A stretch of DNA of 64,000 nucleotides from Actinacidiphila rubida. GTDB lineage: Bacteria > Actinomycetota > Actinomycetes > Streptomycetales > Streptomycetaceae. The position numbers and the translations under genes are program-made. Shown here one piece after another: positions 1 through 10,040 of the stretch (position 1 is the stretch's first letter; each line of letters opens with the position of its first letter). The stretch covers positions 62,001 to 126,000 of the forward strand of contig NZ_FODD01000018.1 in NCBI RefSeq assembly GCF_900110255.1, written 5' to 3'. The notes beneath the pieces were generated by a model. That model was not told where the DNA came from. It made no database searches and was given only the letters and a program-made list of their open reading frames with translations.

Positions 1-525
1 CGGCAGCATCTGCCGCCGCCGGGGGCCGCCGTCGTGCGACTCGCCGGGCTCCTTCGCGCCGGGCCACGCCTTGGCGACGCGGGCGGCCAGCACGAAGTCC
101 TTGCGCAGCGGGTGCCCCTCGAACTCCTCCGGCAGCAGCAGCGGTGCCAGGCCGGGGTGTCCCGCGAAGCCGACGCCGAACATCTCGTGGGTCTCGCGCT
201 CGTGCCAGGCCGCGCCCGCGTAGACGCCGGTCGCGGTGGCCACCTCGGGGGCGTCGTACGGGACGGTGGTGCGCAGCAGCAGGCGCCGCACCCCGCCGTC
301 GAGCCGGACGACGTGCGCACAGACCTGGAAACCGGTGCCGGGCTCGTCGACGGCGCTCAGCCAGTCGAAGAACGTGCAGCCCAGCGTGTCGCGTGCGATG
401 GTCAGCGCCGCGGTCCAGGACCCGGGCGGCACGTCGACGGTCAGCAGGCCGTACGCCTCGGCGGCCGTCGCGCCCTCGCCGAACAGTTCCGCGGCCGCCT
501 CCGGCAGCCGGTCGAACCCGGTCAC
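1..525 (-). CDS. nuoC: NADH-quinone oxidoreductase subunit C, second copy (3' end outside window)
   Basis: This is the peripheral-arm subunit of a second complex I, which sits beside NuoB and NuoD and contacts the membrane arm. 175 codons are visible and the 3' end lies beyond base 1. The family signature [12 protein letters not shown] is at residues 107-118 and HPLRKDF at 138-144. The GTG start overlaps the stop of nuoB2 in a GTGA junction, which fixes the start and implies translational coupling. The protein diverges clearly from the NuoC at 37189-37920, so it is a paralogue and not a recent duplicate. The cluster nuoA2-B2-C2 runs off the left edge. Identification is firm; which electron donor this second complex uses cannot be seen here. 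Confidence 0.9.
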   Translation of the reverse strand, partial: MTGFDRLPEAAAELFGEGATAAEAYGLLTVDVPPGSWTAALTIARDTLGCTFFDWLSAVDEPGTGFQVCAHVVRLDGGVRRLLLRTTVPYDAPEVATATGVYAGAAWHERETHEMFGVGFAGHPGLAPLLLPEEFEGHPLRKDFVLAARVAKAWPGAKEPGESHDGGPRRRQMLP

Positions 526-1187
526 CGCCCACCCTCTTCCGGGGTGGCGGGCGGCTGGACGAGACCGCTGGTCAGCGCGGCGGCACCGGGCCGCGGACCG
601 GCCACGCCGTACCGCTCCCCCAGCGACTCGCGGGCGATCTTCTCCTGGAGCTTGAGGATGCCCTGCAGCAGCGCCTCGGGCCGCGGCGGGCAGCCGGGCA
701 CGTACACGTCGACGGGGATGATCTGGTCGACGCCCTTGGTGACGGAGTACGAGTCCCAGTACGGGCCGCCGCAGTTGGAGCAGGCGCCGAAGGAGATGAC
801 GTACTTCGGCTCGGGCATCTGCTCGTACAGCCGCTTGACGGCGGGCGCCATCTTGTCGGTGACGGTGCCGGAGACGACCATCAGGTCGGCCTGCCGGGGG
901 CCGGGGGCGAACGGGATCACGCCGAGGCGGATGAAGTCGTGCCGGGCCATGGACGCGGCGATGAACTCGATGGCGCAGCAGGCGAGGCCGAAGTTGAAGA
1001 CCCACAGGCTGTAGCGGCGGCCCCAGTTCAGGACCACCTTCATCGGCTCGGGCGCGAGCCGGGCCAGCGGTCCGAGGCGGCGCGGCTCGGGCAGGGATTG
1101 CGGCTGCGGCCGCGGCGGCGCCGTCGACTCCGCTCGCGCCTGCTGCTCGGGGTGCGGCGCGGCTGCCGCGCCGGGGGTCACGTCCAT
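522..1187 (-). CDS. nuoB: NADH-quinone oxidoreductase subunit B, second copy
   Basis: NuoB carries the terminal N2 [4Fe-4S] cluster that hands electrons to quinone at the base of the peripheral arm. The four cluster cysteines are present: the CC pair in ACCAIEF, the Cys in GACSNCGG and the Cys in VPGCPPRPE. Compared with the main-operon NuoB (37917-38471) it has an N-terminal extension of about 50 residues rich in Pro, Ala and Gln, probably disordered, and a Pro-rich tail. The ATG at 1187 is 10 bp inside the end of nuoA2, and the stop overlaps the nuoC2 start, so the three genes form one operon. 221 aa. Confidence 0.93.
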   Translation of the reverse strand: MDVTPGAAAAPHPEQQARAESTAPPRPQPQSLPEPRRLGPLARLAPEPMKVVLNWGRRYSLWVFNFGLACCAIEFIAASMARHDFIRLGVIPFAPGPRQADLMVVSGTVTDKMAPAVKRLYEQMPEPKYVISFGACSNCGGPYWDSYSVTKGVDQIIPVDVYVPGCPPRPEALLQGILKLQEKIARESLGERYGVAGPRPGAAALTSGLVQPPATPEEGGR

Positions 1188-1546
1188 TCCAGCACGCCCT
1201 TCTTCCAGGCGTAGAGCAGTCCGACCGCGAGGAAGCCGAGGAAGACGAACATCTCCACGAGGGTGGCGCCGCCGAAGCCGGGCGCCGCGAAGACGGTGGC
1301 CCACGGGAACAGGAAGATCGCGTCGACCGCGAAGATCACGTAGAGGTAGGAGTACACGTAGTAGCGGATCTGGGTGTGCGCCCAGCCCTCGCCGACCGGG
1401 TCGACCCCGCACTCGTAGGTGAGCAGCTTCTCCGGCGTCGGCACCTCGGGCCGCAGCAGCCGGCCGGCCGCGAACGCGACCGTCACGAAGAGCACACCGA
1501 CGACCGCGACCAGGCCGACGACCGCGTAGCCGTGGAAGTAGTCCAC
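1178..1546 (-). CDS. nuoA: NADH-quinone oxidoreductase subunit A, second copy
   Basis: This small membrane subunit of complex I has three predicted transmembrane helices (start, middle and end of the 122-aa protein). The loop motif YECGVDP follows the first helix, and the segment [15 protein letters not shown] is the conserved second helix with its acidic residue. The GTG at 1546 is chosen because AGGGG precedes it by about 6 nt, and protein similarity begins there even though the frame stays open upstream. It is the first gene of the second nuo cluster. The region upstream (1547-1798) is shared with the divergently oriented sensor kinase gene. Confidence 0.92.
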   Translation of the reverse strand: MDYFHGYAVVGLVAVVGVLFVTVAFAAGRLLRPEVPTPEKLLTYECGVDPVGEGWAHTQIRYYVYSYLYVIFAVDAIFLFPWATVFAAPGFGGATLVEMFVFLGFLAVGLLYAWKKGVLEWT

Positions 1547-1725
1547 GTCCGTCCGCCCCTCGTTCCCTCGCTTGCCGGTGGTGTCCAGCGATCCCGGAGG
1601 ATCTTTAGACGATTTATACGGAGGGAGTCTAGGCCCTGGTTTCACCGGTCCTCGGCCGGACCTCCTCCTCGGGCCGGCCCGGGGCCCGCCCGGGGGCCGC
1701 CCGGCCTTCGCGTACCCGGTGACCG

Positions 1726-1743
1726 GGGGTTAACCCCACCCCC
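1726..1743. promoter_or_regulatory. 18-nt palindromic motif upstream of sensor kinase 1
   Basis: GGGGTTAACCCC is a perfect 12-bp palindrome followed by ACCCCC. It lies 55 nt before the ATG of the kinase at 1799. A variant matching at 15 of 18 positions lies at 3067-3084 in front of the paralogous kinase. The shared position suggests a common operator or promoter element, for example for the response regulator at 5975. That role is inferred. Confidence 0.5.
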
Positions 1744-1798
1744 GTCGGAGCGTCCACCCCATGGCGCCGCACGCCCCGCGCCCGGCAGGCTTGGGGGC

Positions 1799-3037
1799 AT
1801 GAACGCCTCGCCTCGTCCCGGGCCGTCCGCCCCGCGCGACCCCCGGAACCCCGCCGGTGCCGCCACCTCGGTGTCCGACCCGCTGCCGCCGCCGCGGTTC
1901 GCCTTCGACTCCGTGACGTGGAAGGAGATCGCCTTCCTGCTGCTGAACCTGCCGGTGGTGATCCTCGGCTTCGTCTACGTGGTGACGGTGCTCGCGGTGG
2001 GCCTCGGCCTGTCGGTGACGGTGGTGGGACTGCCGCTGCTGGCGTTCGGCCTGGTCGGCTGCCGGCTGCTGGGGCGGATGGAGCGGGCCAGGGCCCGCGC
2101 GCTGCTGGGCGTCCACGTGGACGAGCCGCGGCCGCTGCGGATGGGCACGCTGGGCTTCCTGCCCTGGCTGTGGGCGACGCTCAGGGACCCGGTGGCGTGG
2201 CGGCACGCGCTGTACTTCGGCTGCCGGCTGCCGTGGGGCATCGTCACCTTCACGGTAACGCTGACCTCGCTGTTCGTGGCGTGGCCGGTGCTGCCGTTCC
2301 TCTCCCGGGCCATGTCCACGGTCGACCGGGCCATGGCCCGCGGGCTGCTGCAGCCGTCGAGCGAGCTGGAGCAGCGGATCGCGGAGCTGGAGTCGGACCG
2401 CGGGGTGGTCGTCGACACCGCGGCGGCGGACCTGCGGCGCATCGAACGCGACCTGCACGACGGCGCCCAGGCCCGGCTGGTGGCGCTGGCCATGGGCCTG
2501 GGACTGGCCAAGGAGAAGCTGCTGGAAGACCCGGAGGCCGCGGCGCGGATGGTGGGTGAGGCGCACGGCGAGGTCAAGATCGCGCTGCAGGAGCTGCGCG
2601 ACCTGGCCCGCGGCATCCACCCGGCGATCCTCACCGACCGCGGCCTGGACGCGGCCCTGTCGTCGGTGGCGTCGCGCTGCACGGTGCCGGTCGCGGTGGG
2701 CGTGGACCTGGTGGCCCGGCCCGCGGAGGCGATCGAGGGCATCGCCTACTTCACCGTGTCCGAGCTGCTGCAGAACGTCTCCAAGCACAGCGCGGCCCGG
2801 CACGCGTGGGTGGACTTGTGGCGGGCCGGCGACCGGCTGATGATCCAGGTGCGCGACGACGGCAAGGGCGGCGCGGACGTGTCCGGCGGGTCGGGCCTGG
2901 CGGGGCTGGCCGAGCGCCTGGGCTCCGTCGACGGCCTGTTCGTGGTCAGCTCGCCGCCCGGCGGCCCGACCGAGGTGACGGCCGAACTGCCGTGGCGGGA
3001 CCGGGAGTTCCGCAGGGACGCGCCGATCCGCCGCTGA
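1799..3037 (+). CDS. Sensor histidine kinase with N-terminal putative sensor domain (kinase 1)
   Basis: A membrane two-component kinase of the HPK7 type that pairs with NarL/LuxR response regulators. The N-terminal half has about four hydrophobic segments (from residue ~45: LLLNLPVVILGFVYVVTVLA, then GLSVTVVGLPLLAFGLV) typical of the actinobacterial putative-sensor domain. The H-box ERDLHDGAQARL places the phospho-acceptor His at residue 220. The N-box NVSKHS and G-boxes DDGKGG and GSGLAGLAERL form the ATPase. 412 aa. The ATG at 1799 follows a G-rich Shine-Dalgarno-like run. Its likely partner is the response regulator at 5975. The kinase core is almost identical in DNA to kinase 2 (3172-4503), while the sensor halves differ. 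Confidence 0.88.
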   Translation: MNASPRPGPSAPRDPRNPAGAATSVSDPLPPPRFAFDSVTWKEIAFLLLNLPVVILGFVYVVTVLAVGLGLSVTVVGLPLLAFGLVGCRLLGRMERARARALLGVHVDEPRPLRMGTLGFLPWLWATLRDPVAWRHALYFGCRLPWGIVTFTVTLTSLFVAWPVLPFLSRAMSTVDRAMARGLLQPSSELEQRIAELESDRGVVVDTAAADLRRIERDLHDGAQARLVALAMGLGLAKEKLLEDPEAAARMVGEAHGEVKIALQELRDLARGIHPAILTDRGLDAALSSVASRCTVPVAVGVDLVARPAEAIEGIAYFTVSELLQNVSKHSAARHAWVDLWRAGDRLMIQVRDDGKGGADVSGGSGLAGLAERLGSVDGLFVVSSPPGGPTEVTAELPWRDREFRRDAPIRR

Positions 3038-3066
3038 CCTGCGGCGGCGCGCTCCCGCGCCGGGGT

Positions 3067-3084
3067 GGGGCTAGCCCTACCCCC
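3067..3084. promoter_or_regulatory. 18-nt palindromic motif upstream of sensor kinase 2
   Basis: GGGCTAGCCC is a perfect palindrome followed by TACCCCC. It matches the motif at 1726-1743 at 15 of 18 positions and sits 54 nt before an in-frame ATG at 3139. Conserved sequence and placement in two paralogous upstream regions argue for a shared regulatory site. It could also be a relic of the gene duplication. Confidence 0.5.
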
Positions 3085-3171
3085 AAGACGCCGATCCGCA
3101 CCATGGGTGCGCGGGCCGCTCGCGGCCACTGTGGACATATGACGAGCAGTGCGGAAAGGACGGTCCCGACC

Positions 3172-4503
3172 ATGGCTGACGCCTACCCTCCCCCGGAGCG
3201 CGCGGCAGCGCGGGAGCACCGGCTGCCGCCCGCGCTGCGCGCGCCGTTCGAGGCGCGGACCTGGCGCGAGTTCGGCTACCTGCTGCTGAACCTGCCGATG
3301 GGGATCGTCGGCTTCGTGTGGACCGTGACGATGCTCTCGCTCGGCGCCGGCCTGCTGATCACCTTCGTCGGGCTGCCGGTGCTGGCGCTGGCGCTCGGCG
3401 GCTGCCGGGCGATCGGCGCGGTGGAGCGGGCCAGGGCCCGCTCGCTGCTGTGGCTGGAGGTGGACGAGCCGGGTCCGGTGACGCCCAAGGGCCGGCGCGG
3501 CCTGCTGGCCCGCCTCGGCGCCCAGCTGGGCAGCGGCGTCAACTGGCGGCACGTCATCTACACCCTGCTGCACTTCCCGTGGGGCATCTTCACGTTCTCG
3601 GTCTCGATCAGCCTCTTCACGTACGGCTGGGGCCTGCTGACGTACCCGCTGTGGCGCTGGGTGTTCCCGGTGTACTTCGGGCAGGACGGCCTGCAGGTCT
3701 ACGGCAGCGGCGACGGCCACCACGGCTGGTGGCTGCACACCCCGGCCGACATGCTGCTGTGCGTGGCGGTCGGCGGCACGCTGGTGCTGGCCGGGCCGTG
3801 GGTCATCCGCGGCTTGGCGCACGTCGACCGGCTGATGGTGAGCGGGCTGCTGGGGCCGTCCTCGCTGGCCAGCCGGGTCACCGAGCTGGAGTCGGACCGC
3901 GGGGTGGTCGTCGACACCGCGGCCGCGGACCTGCGGCGCATCGAACGCGACCTGCACGACGGCGCGCAGGCCCGGCTGGTGGCGCTGGCCATGGACCTGG
4001 GCCTGGCCAAGGAGAAGCTGCTGGAGGATCCGCGGGCGGGCGCGGCGATGGTGGACGAGGCGCACAGCGAGGTCAAGATCGCGCTGCAGGAGCTGCGCGA
4101 CCTGGCCCGCGGCATCCACCCGGCGATCCTCACCGACCGCGGCCTGGGCCCGGCGCTGTCCGCGGTGGCGGCGCGCTGCACGGTGCCGGTGGCGGTGACC
4201 GTGGACCTGCCGTCCCGGCCGGTCCCGGCGATCGAGGGCATCGCCTACTTCACCGTGTCCGAGCTGCTGCAGAACGTCTCGAAGCACAGTGGCGCGTCGC
4301 GGGCGACGGTGGACGTCTGGCAGGTCGAGGACCGGCTGATGCTCCAGGTGTCCGACAACGGCCGCGGCGGGGCGTCGCCGACCGGGGGCTCGGGTCTGGC
4401 GGGGCTGGCCGAGCGGCTGGACTCCGTCGACGGGGTGCTGGTCGTGGACTCCCGCCCGGGCGGACCGACCCGGATCACCGCGGAGCTGCCCTGGCGGGTC
4501 TGA
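3172..4503 (+). CDS. Sensor histidine kinase with N-terminal putative sensor domain (kinase 2)
   Basis: Paralogue of kinase 1 with the same plan: hydrophobic sensor half, H-box ERDLHDGAQARL (His at residue 262), N-box NVSKHS and G-boxes DNGRGG and GSGLAGLAERL. The sensor half carries an extra stretch of about 40 residues, rich in Trp, Gly and His (around GDGHHGWWLHT), that kinase 1 lacks. It may alter the signal sensed. The ATG at 3172 is preferred because GGAAAGGA lies 11 nt upstream and the bases between the alternative ATG at 3139 and 3172 use codons such as AGT, GAA and AGG that are rare here. The 3139 start would give the same N-terminal length as kinase 1, so it stays possible. 443 aa. 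Confidence 0.86.
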   Translation: MADAYPPPERAAAREHRLPPALRAPFEARTWREFGYLLLNLPMGIVGFVWTVTMLSLGAGLLITFVGLPVLALALGGCRAIGAVERARARSLLWLEVDEPGPVTPKGRRGLLARLGAQLGSGVNWRHVIYTLLHFPWGIFTFSVSISLFTYGWGLLTYPLWRWVFPVYFGQDGLQVYGSGDGHHGWWLHTPADMLLCVAVGGTLVLAGPWVIRGLAHVDRLMVSGLLGPSSLASRVTELESDRGVVVDTAAADLRRIERDLHDGAQARLVALAMDLGLAKEKLLEDPRAGAAMVDEAHSEVKIALQELRDLARGIHPAILTDRGLGPALSAVAARCTVPVAVTVDLPSRPVPAIEGIAYFTVSELLQNVSKHSGASRATVDVWQVEDRLMLQVSDNGRGGASPTGGSGLAGLAERLDSVDGVLVVDSRPGGPTRITAELPWRV

Positions 4504-4862
4504 CGGACGGCCGCGGGCCCCGACGTCCCGGCGTCCCGGACCACCTGGCCGCCGCGGGCCCCGAGGGCCCGGCCCTCACGATCCGACGCGAGCACGGAGC
4601 GCGGGCCGCCCGCGGGCCCCGAGGGCCAAGCCCCCGATCGGACCCGTCGGAAGCAGCCGACCCGCGGGCGCATGCGGACGGCCCGTGGTCCGTCCTCTCC
4701 GAGGGCCCGGCCTCCCTCCGGCCTCCGTCCGGCCGCCCGCGGCGCCACGCACGACGCGGCTCCGGTTCCGCCGATGGACGGTCCCCCGCGCGGCCGTCCG
4801 GTGGGGGTCTCATCGGGCCGGGCGGCCGGTTCGGGGGGAGCCGGGGCGGGGTCGGGCCCGGC
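4504..4862. other. Non-coding gap with short GC-rich repeats
   Basis: This is 359 bp between convergent kinase 2 and the quinone reductase gene. No credible ORF is seen. The string CGCGGGCCCCGA occurs at about 4512, 4553 and 4611 and related GAGGGCC strings recur, so the stretch can form several alternative hairpins and probably terminates transcription from both sides. Confidence 0.5.
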
Positions 4863-5816
4863 TCACGCCACCTTCAGCAGCACCTTGCCCACGCTGCTGC
4901 CGGACTGGAGCGCGGTGTGTGCCTCGGCCGCGGCGGACAGCGGCAGCTCGGCGGTGACGTCGAGGCGGATCGCGCCGGAGGACAGCAGGGACAGGGCCGA
5001 GAGCGCGTGGCCGCGGACCCGGGCCGGGGCCCGGCGGCCGAGGTCGCCGATGTTGAAGCCGGCCACCGAGCGGTTGTTCTTCCACAGGGGCAGCACCGGC
5101 AGTTCCAGGTCGGGGTGGCGGGCGGCCTCGCCGTAGACGACGACCCGGCCGAAGGGCGCGAGCACGTCGAGGCTGGCCAGCCGGGTGGGGCCGCCGACCG
5201 GGTCGAGCACCACGTCGATGTCGCCGAGGTGGTCGGCGAAGGAGTCCCGCGGGTGCAGCGCGTCGTAGCCGAAGCGCTTGGCGTACTCGGCCTTCGCGGG
5301 CGACCCGACGGTGCCGTGCACCGCGGCGGCGCCCAGCGCGCGGGCGATCTGCGCGGCGCACGAGCCGACGCCGCCGGCCGCGGCGTGGATGAGGACGGTG
5401 TCGCCCGCGGTCAGCCGCGCCGCGCCGGCCAGCACGCCGTACGCGGTGGTGAGGACGAGGGCGCCGCTGCCGTCACGCAGCGATATGCCGTCCAGCGGGA
5501 ACGCGAACTCGGCCGGGGCGACGGCGAATTCGGCGTAGCCGCCGCCGGACGGCAGATAGGCGGCGACCGGGTCGCCGACGGCCAGCCCGGTGACGCCGGG
5601 GCCCAGGGCCGCGACCTCGCCGGACGCCTCCAGGCCGGGCACCTCGATGCCGTCGGGCGCCCCGAAGTCGCCCAGCCGGTGCTGGACCTCGCCGTAGTTG
5701 ACCCCGGCGTACGCGACGCGGATCAGGACCTCACCGGGTCCGGGTACGGGCACGGGCAGCTCCACCTGCCGCAGGACCTCGGGACCGCCGATGACGTCGA
5801 AACCGACCGCGCGCAC
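4863..5816 (-). CDS. Quinone oxidoreductase-like medium-chain dehydrogenase (zeta-crystallin family)
   Basis: A cytosolic NADPH-dependent enoyl or quinone reductase of the zinc-free MDR group. The GroES-like N-terminal domain has PGPGEVLIRVAYAGVNYGE and LEASGEVAALGPGV. The nucleotide-binding domain has the dinucleotide motif AAAGGVGSCAAQ near residue 150. The substrate is not evident. Zinc-binding residues of alcohol dehydrogenases are absent. The GTG at 5816 is chosen because AGGAG lies 5 nt upstream. 317 aa, normal length. It lies between two sensor kinases and their likely response regulator on the opposite strand, so it interrupts that set. Confidence 0.85.
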   Translation of the reverse strand: MRAVGFDVIGGPEVLRQVELPVPVPGPGEVLIRVAYAGVNYGEVQHRLGDFGAPDGIEVPGLEASGEVAALGPGVTGLAVGDPVAAYLPSGGGYAEFAVAPAEFAFPLDGISLRDGSGALVLTTAYGVLAGAARLTAGDTVLIHAAAGGVGSCAAQIARALGAAAVHGTVGSPAKAEYAKRFGYDALHPRDSFADHLGDIDVVLDPVGGPTRLASLDVLAPFGRVVVYGEAARHPDLELPVLPLWKNNRSVAGFNIGDLGRRAPARVRGHALSALSLLSSGAIRLDVTAELPLSAAAEAHTALQSGSSVGKVLLKVA

Positions 5817-5974
5817 ACGTTCTCCTCTCCCCGGGCACCGCGCGTGGACGCGGCCCCCCTGACCTTCCGGGCGCAACCTTGCCCACCTAAACGGTATTCC
5901 CCATTCCCCTCCCGTTACTGGGATGCTGGGAGAGTCGGTACGGAAACGGGGGGCTGGAAACGGTGGAGGACAGG

Positions 5975-6634
5975 GTGCGGGTGGTCATCGCCGAGGACTC
6001 GGTACTGCTTCGGGAGGGCCTGACCCGGCTGCTGACCGACCGCGGGCACGACGTGGTCGCCGGCGTCGGCGACGCCGAGGGCCTGCTGAAGGCGGTGCGC
6101 GAGCTCGCCGACCGGGGAGACGCGCCGGACGTGGTGGTGGCGGACGTGCGGATGCCGCCGACGCACACCGACGAGGGCGTGCGCGCGGCGGTGCAGCTGC
6201 GCGCGGAGCACCCGGGCGTAGGGGTGCTGGTGCTGTCGCAGTACGTGGAGGAGCAGTACGCCACCGAGCTGCTGGCCGGCAGCAGCCGCGGCGTCGGCTA
6301 CCTGCTCAAGGACCGGGTGGCCGAGGTCCGCGAGTTCGTGGACGCGGTGGTGCGGGTGGCCGAGGGCGGCACCGCGCTGGACCCGGAGGTCGTCGCCCAG
6401 CTGCTGGGCCGCAGCCGCAAGCAGGACGTGCTGGCCGGGCTGACGCCGCGGGAGCGCGAGGTGCTGGGCCTGATGGCCGAGGGCCGGACGAACTCGGCGA
6501 TCGCCCGGCAGCTCGTGGTGAGCGACGGCGCGGTGGAGAAGCACGTCAGCAACATCTTCCTGAAGCTGGGCCTGGCCCCGAGTGACGGGGATCACCGTCG
6601 CGTCCTGGCGGTTCTGACCTACCTCAACTCGTGA
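5975..6634 (+). CDS. LuxR/NarL-family response regulator
   Basis: A two-component DNA-binding response regulator. The receiver domain starts RVVIAEDSVLLREGL with the acidic pair at residues 7-8, and the phosphorylatable Asp57 is in VVVADVRMPP. The conserved Lys is in YLLKDRV. The C-terminal helix-turn-helix is LTPREREVLGLMAEGRTNSA through AVEKHVSNIF. The GTG at 5975 is chosen because GGAGG lies 5 nt upstream. An in-frame GTG at 5963 would add four residues. 219 aa. With HPK7-type kinases at 1799 and 3172 close by, a joint system is likely, although the quinone reductase gene separates them. DNA targets could include the palindromic motifs before the kinases. Confidence 0.9.
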   Translation: MRVVIAEDSVLLREGLTRLLTDRGHDVVAGVGDAEGLLKAVRELADRGDAPDVVVADVRMPPTHTDEGVRAAVQLRAEHPGVGVLVLSQYVEEQYATELLAGSSRGVGYLLKDRVAEVREFVDAVVRVAEGGTALDPEVVAQLLGRSRKQDVLAGLTPREREVLGLMAEGRTNSAIARQLVVSDGAVEKHVSNIFLKLGLAPSDGDHRRVLAVLTYLNS

Positions 6635-6790
6635 ACTGCTGACACCCTGTCTAACAACACCGGACCGTCCGGCGCCGGACGCACCCCCCTGGGGTCCCCG
6701 CCTGTGCCACATTCCGGGACGCTACGGGGAAGGCGACCCTTACCGACGTACGATGACCGGTGAGCCGCCGCCGCGAAGGAGGTCCGTTTA

Positions 6791-8723
6791 GTGACCAGCC
6801 AGGTCAGCAGCCCCACCACGCCGGAAGATCCGTCTTCCGTGGCCGGCGTTCTGGGCGAACAGCGCAAGCCGGCCAAGGAGACCAGGCGGCTCGACCGGGT
6901 GATCATCCGGTTCGCCGGCGACTCCGGTGACGGCATGCAGCTCACCGGGGACCGCTTCACCTCCGAGACCGCCTCGTTCGGCAACGACCTGTCGACGCTG
7001 CCGAACTTCCCGGCCGAGATCCGCGCACCCGCAGGCACCCTGCCGGGCGTCTCGTCGTTCCAGCTGCACTTCGCCGACCACGACATCCTCACGCCGGGCG
7101 ACGCCCCGAACGTGCTGGTGGCGATGAACCCGGCCGCGCTGAAGGCGAACCTGGGCGACCTGCCGCGCGGCGCCGAGATCATCGTCAACACCGACGAGTT
7201 CACCAAACGGGCGATGCAGAAGGTCGGCTACTCCGCCAACCCGCTGGAGGACGGCTCGCTGGAGGCCTACGCGGTCCACCCGGTGCCGCTGACCACGCTG
7301 ACGCTGGAGGCGCTGAAGGACAGCGGGCTGGCCCGCAAGGACGCCGAACGCGCGAAGAACATGTTCGCGCTGGGCCTGCTGTCGTGGATGTACCACCGGC
7401 CGACCGACGGCACCGAGACCTTCCTGCGCAAGAAGTTCGCGAAGAAGCCGGAGATCGCCGAGGCGAACGTCGCGGCCTACCGCGCGGGCTGGAACTTCGG
7501 CGAGACCACCGAGGACTTCGCGGTCTCCTACGAGGTGCAGCCGGCCACCAGCGCCTTCCCGGCCGGCACCTACCGCAACATCTCCGGGAACCTGGCACTG
7601 GCCTACGGCCTGATCACCGCGGGCCAGCAGACCGGGCTGCCGCTGTTCCTGGGCTCGTACCCGATCACCCCGGCCTCGGACATCCTGCACGAGCTGTCCC
7701 GGCACAAGAACTTCGGCGTGCGCACCTTCCAGGCCGAGGACGAGATCGCCGCGATCGGCGCCGCGCTGGGCGCCGCGTTCGGCGGGTCGCTGGCGGTGAC
7801 CACCACCTCCGGCCCCGGCGTGGCGCTGAAGTCGGAGACCATCGGCCTGGCGGTCAGCCTGGAGCTGCCGCTGCTGGTCGTGGACATCCAGCGCGGCGGC
7901 CCGTCGACCGGGCTGCCGACCAAGACCGAGCAGGCCGACCTGCTGCAGGCGATGTACGGCCGCAACGGCGAGGCGCCGGTGCCGATCGTGGCGCCCGCCA
8001 CCCCCGCGGAGTGCTTCACCGCGGCGCTGGAGGCGGCCCGCATCGCCACCGTCTACCGCACCCCGGTGTTCCTGCTCTCCGACGGCTACCTGGCCAACGG
8101 CTCGGAGCCCTGGCGGATCCCGGAGCTGGACGAACTCCCGGACCTGCCCGTCCACTTCGCCACCGTGCCCAACCACACGGCGGACGACGGCAGCGAGGCG
8201 TTCTGGCCGTACCTGCGCGACCCGGAGACGCTGGCCCGCCCCTGGGCGGTGCCGGGCACGCCGGGCCTGGAGCACCGCATCGGCGGCATCGAGAAGCAGG
8301 ACGGCACGGGCAACATCAGCTACGACCCGGCCAACCACGACTTCATGGTCCGCACCCGGCAGGCGAAGATCGACGGCATCGAGGTGCCCGACGTGGTCGT
8401 GGACGACCCCGAGGGGCAGGCGAGGACGCTGGTGCTCGGCTGGGGGTCGACCTACGGGCCGATCACCGCGGCCGTCCGCCGGATCCGGCGGGAGGGCGGC
8501 CATGTCGCGCAGGCCCACCTGCGGCACCTCAACCCGTTCCCGAAGAACCTCGGCGAGGTGCTGCGCGGCTACGACCGCGTCCTCGTTCCCGAGATGAACC
8601 TCGGGCAGCTCGCCCACCTGCTGCGGGCGAAGTACCTGGTCGACGCCCGTTCGTACACGCAAGTCACCGGACTGCCGTTCAAGGCCGAGCAACTGGCGCA
8701 GGCCATCGTGAAGGAGAGCGCGG

Positions 8724-8731
<8 letters not shown>
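6791..8731 (+). CDS. korA: 2-oxoacid:acceptor (ferredoxin) oxidoreductase, fused gamma-alpha subunit
   Basis: The catalytic alpha chain with a fused N-terminal gamma domain of a thiamine-dependent 2-oxoacid:ferredoxin oxidoreductase, most likely 2-oxoglutarate to succinyl-CoA. The gamma domain is residues ~35-210, with FAGDSGDGMQLTGDRF. The alpha domain has FLGSYPITPASDILHELSR and TTTSGPGVALKSETIG. GTG start with AAGGAGG 7 nt upstream. 646 aa, the usual fused length. Its last 8 bp overlap korB, so the two are translated together. The reduced ferredoxin it makes could feed the second complex I encoded nearby (1-1546). Confidence 0.93.
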
Positions 8732-9794
<1,063 letters not shown>

Positions 9795-9816
9795 GGCGTG
9801 TCCGCACGTGGCGCCG

Positions 9817-9833
9817 TCCGCCCGCGGGGCGGA
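9817..9833 (+). terminator. Short hairpin after korAB
   Basis: TCCGCCC pairs with GGGCGGA across a 3-nt loop, 23 bp after the korB stop. It is a weak GC hairpin without a T tract, common for terminators in this group. Confidence 0.4.
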
Positions 9834-10040
9834 TCCCGGCCACCTGGCGACCGCCTGCCGCGCGTCGCCGGGTGGCCGCGCGTGCGTCCGGGGCCGGTGC
9901 GGGGCGGGCGGGCGCCGCGCACCCAGGGGCTGTCATGACCGTCCTGTGAAACGGGCCTGGCAGTTCCGGCCCCCGGACCGCTACCTTCGGAGGGCCGCGC
10001 GCGGATCGCACGGCGACGGCGGCGAGGGGACGACGATCCG

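Noticed and set aside
3318..6023. 901-codon plus-strand ORF across kinase 2 and the quinone reductase
   Set aside because: It is an open shadow frame produced by high GC. Composition is Arg/Gly/Ala/Pro-rich with no family match, and it overlaps two well-supported genes.
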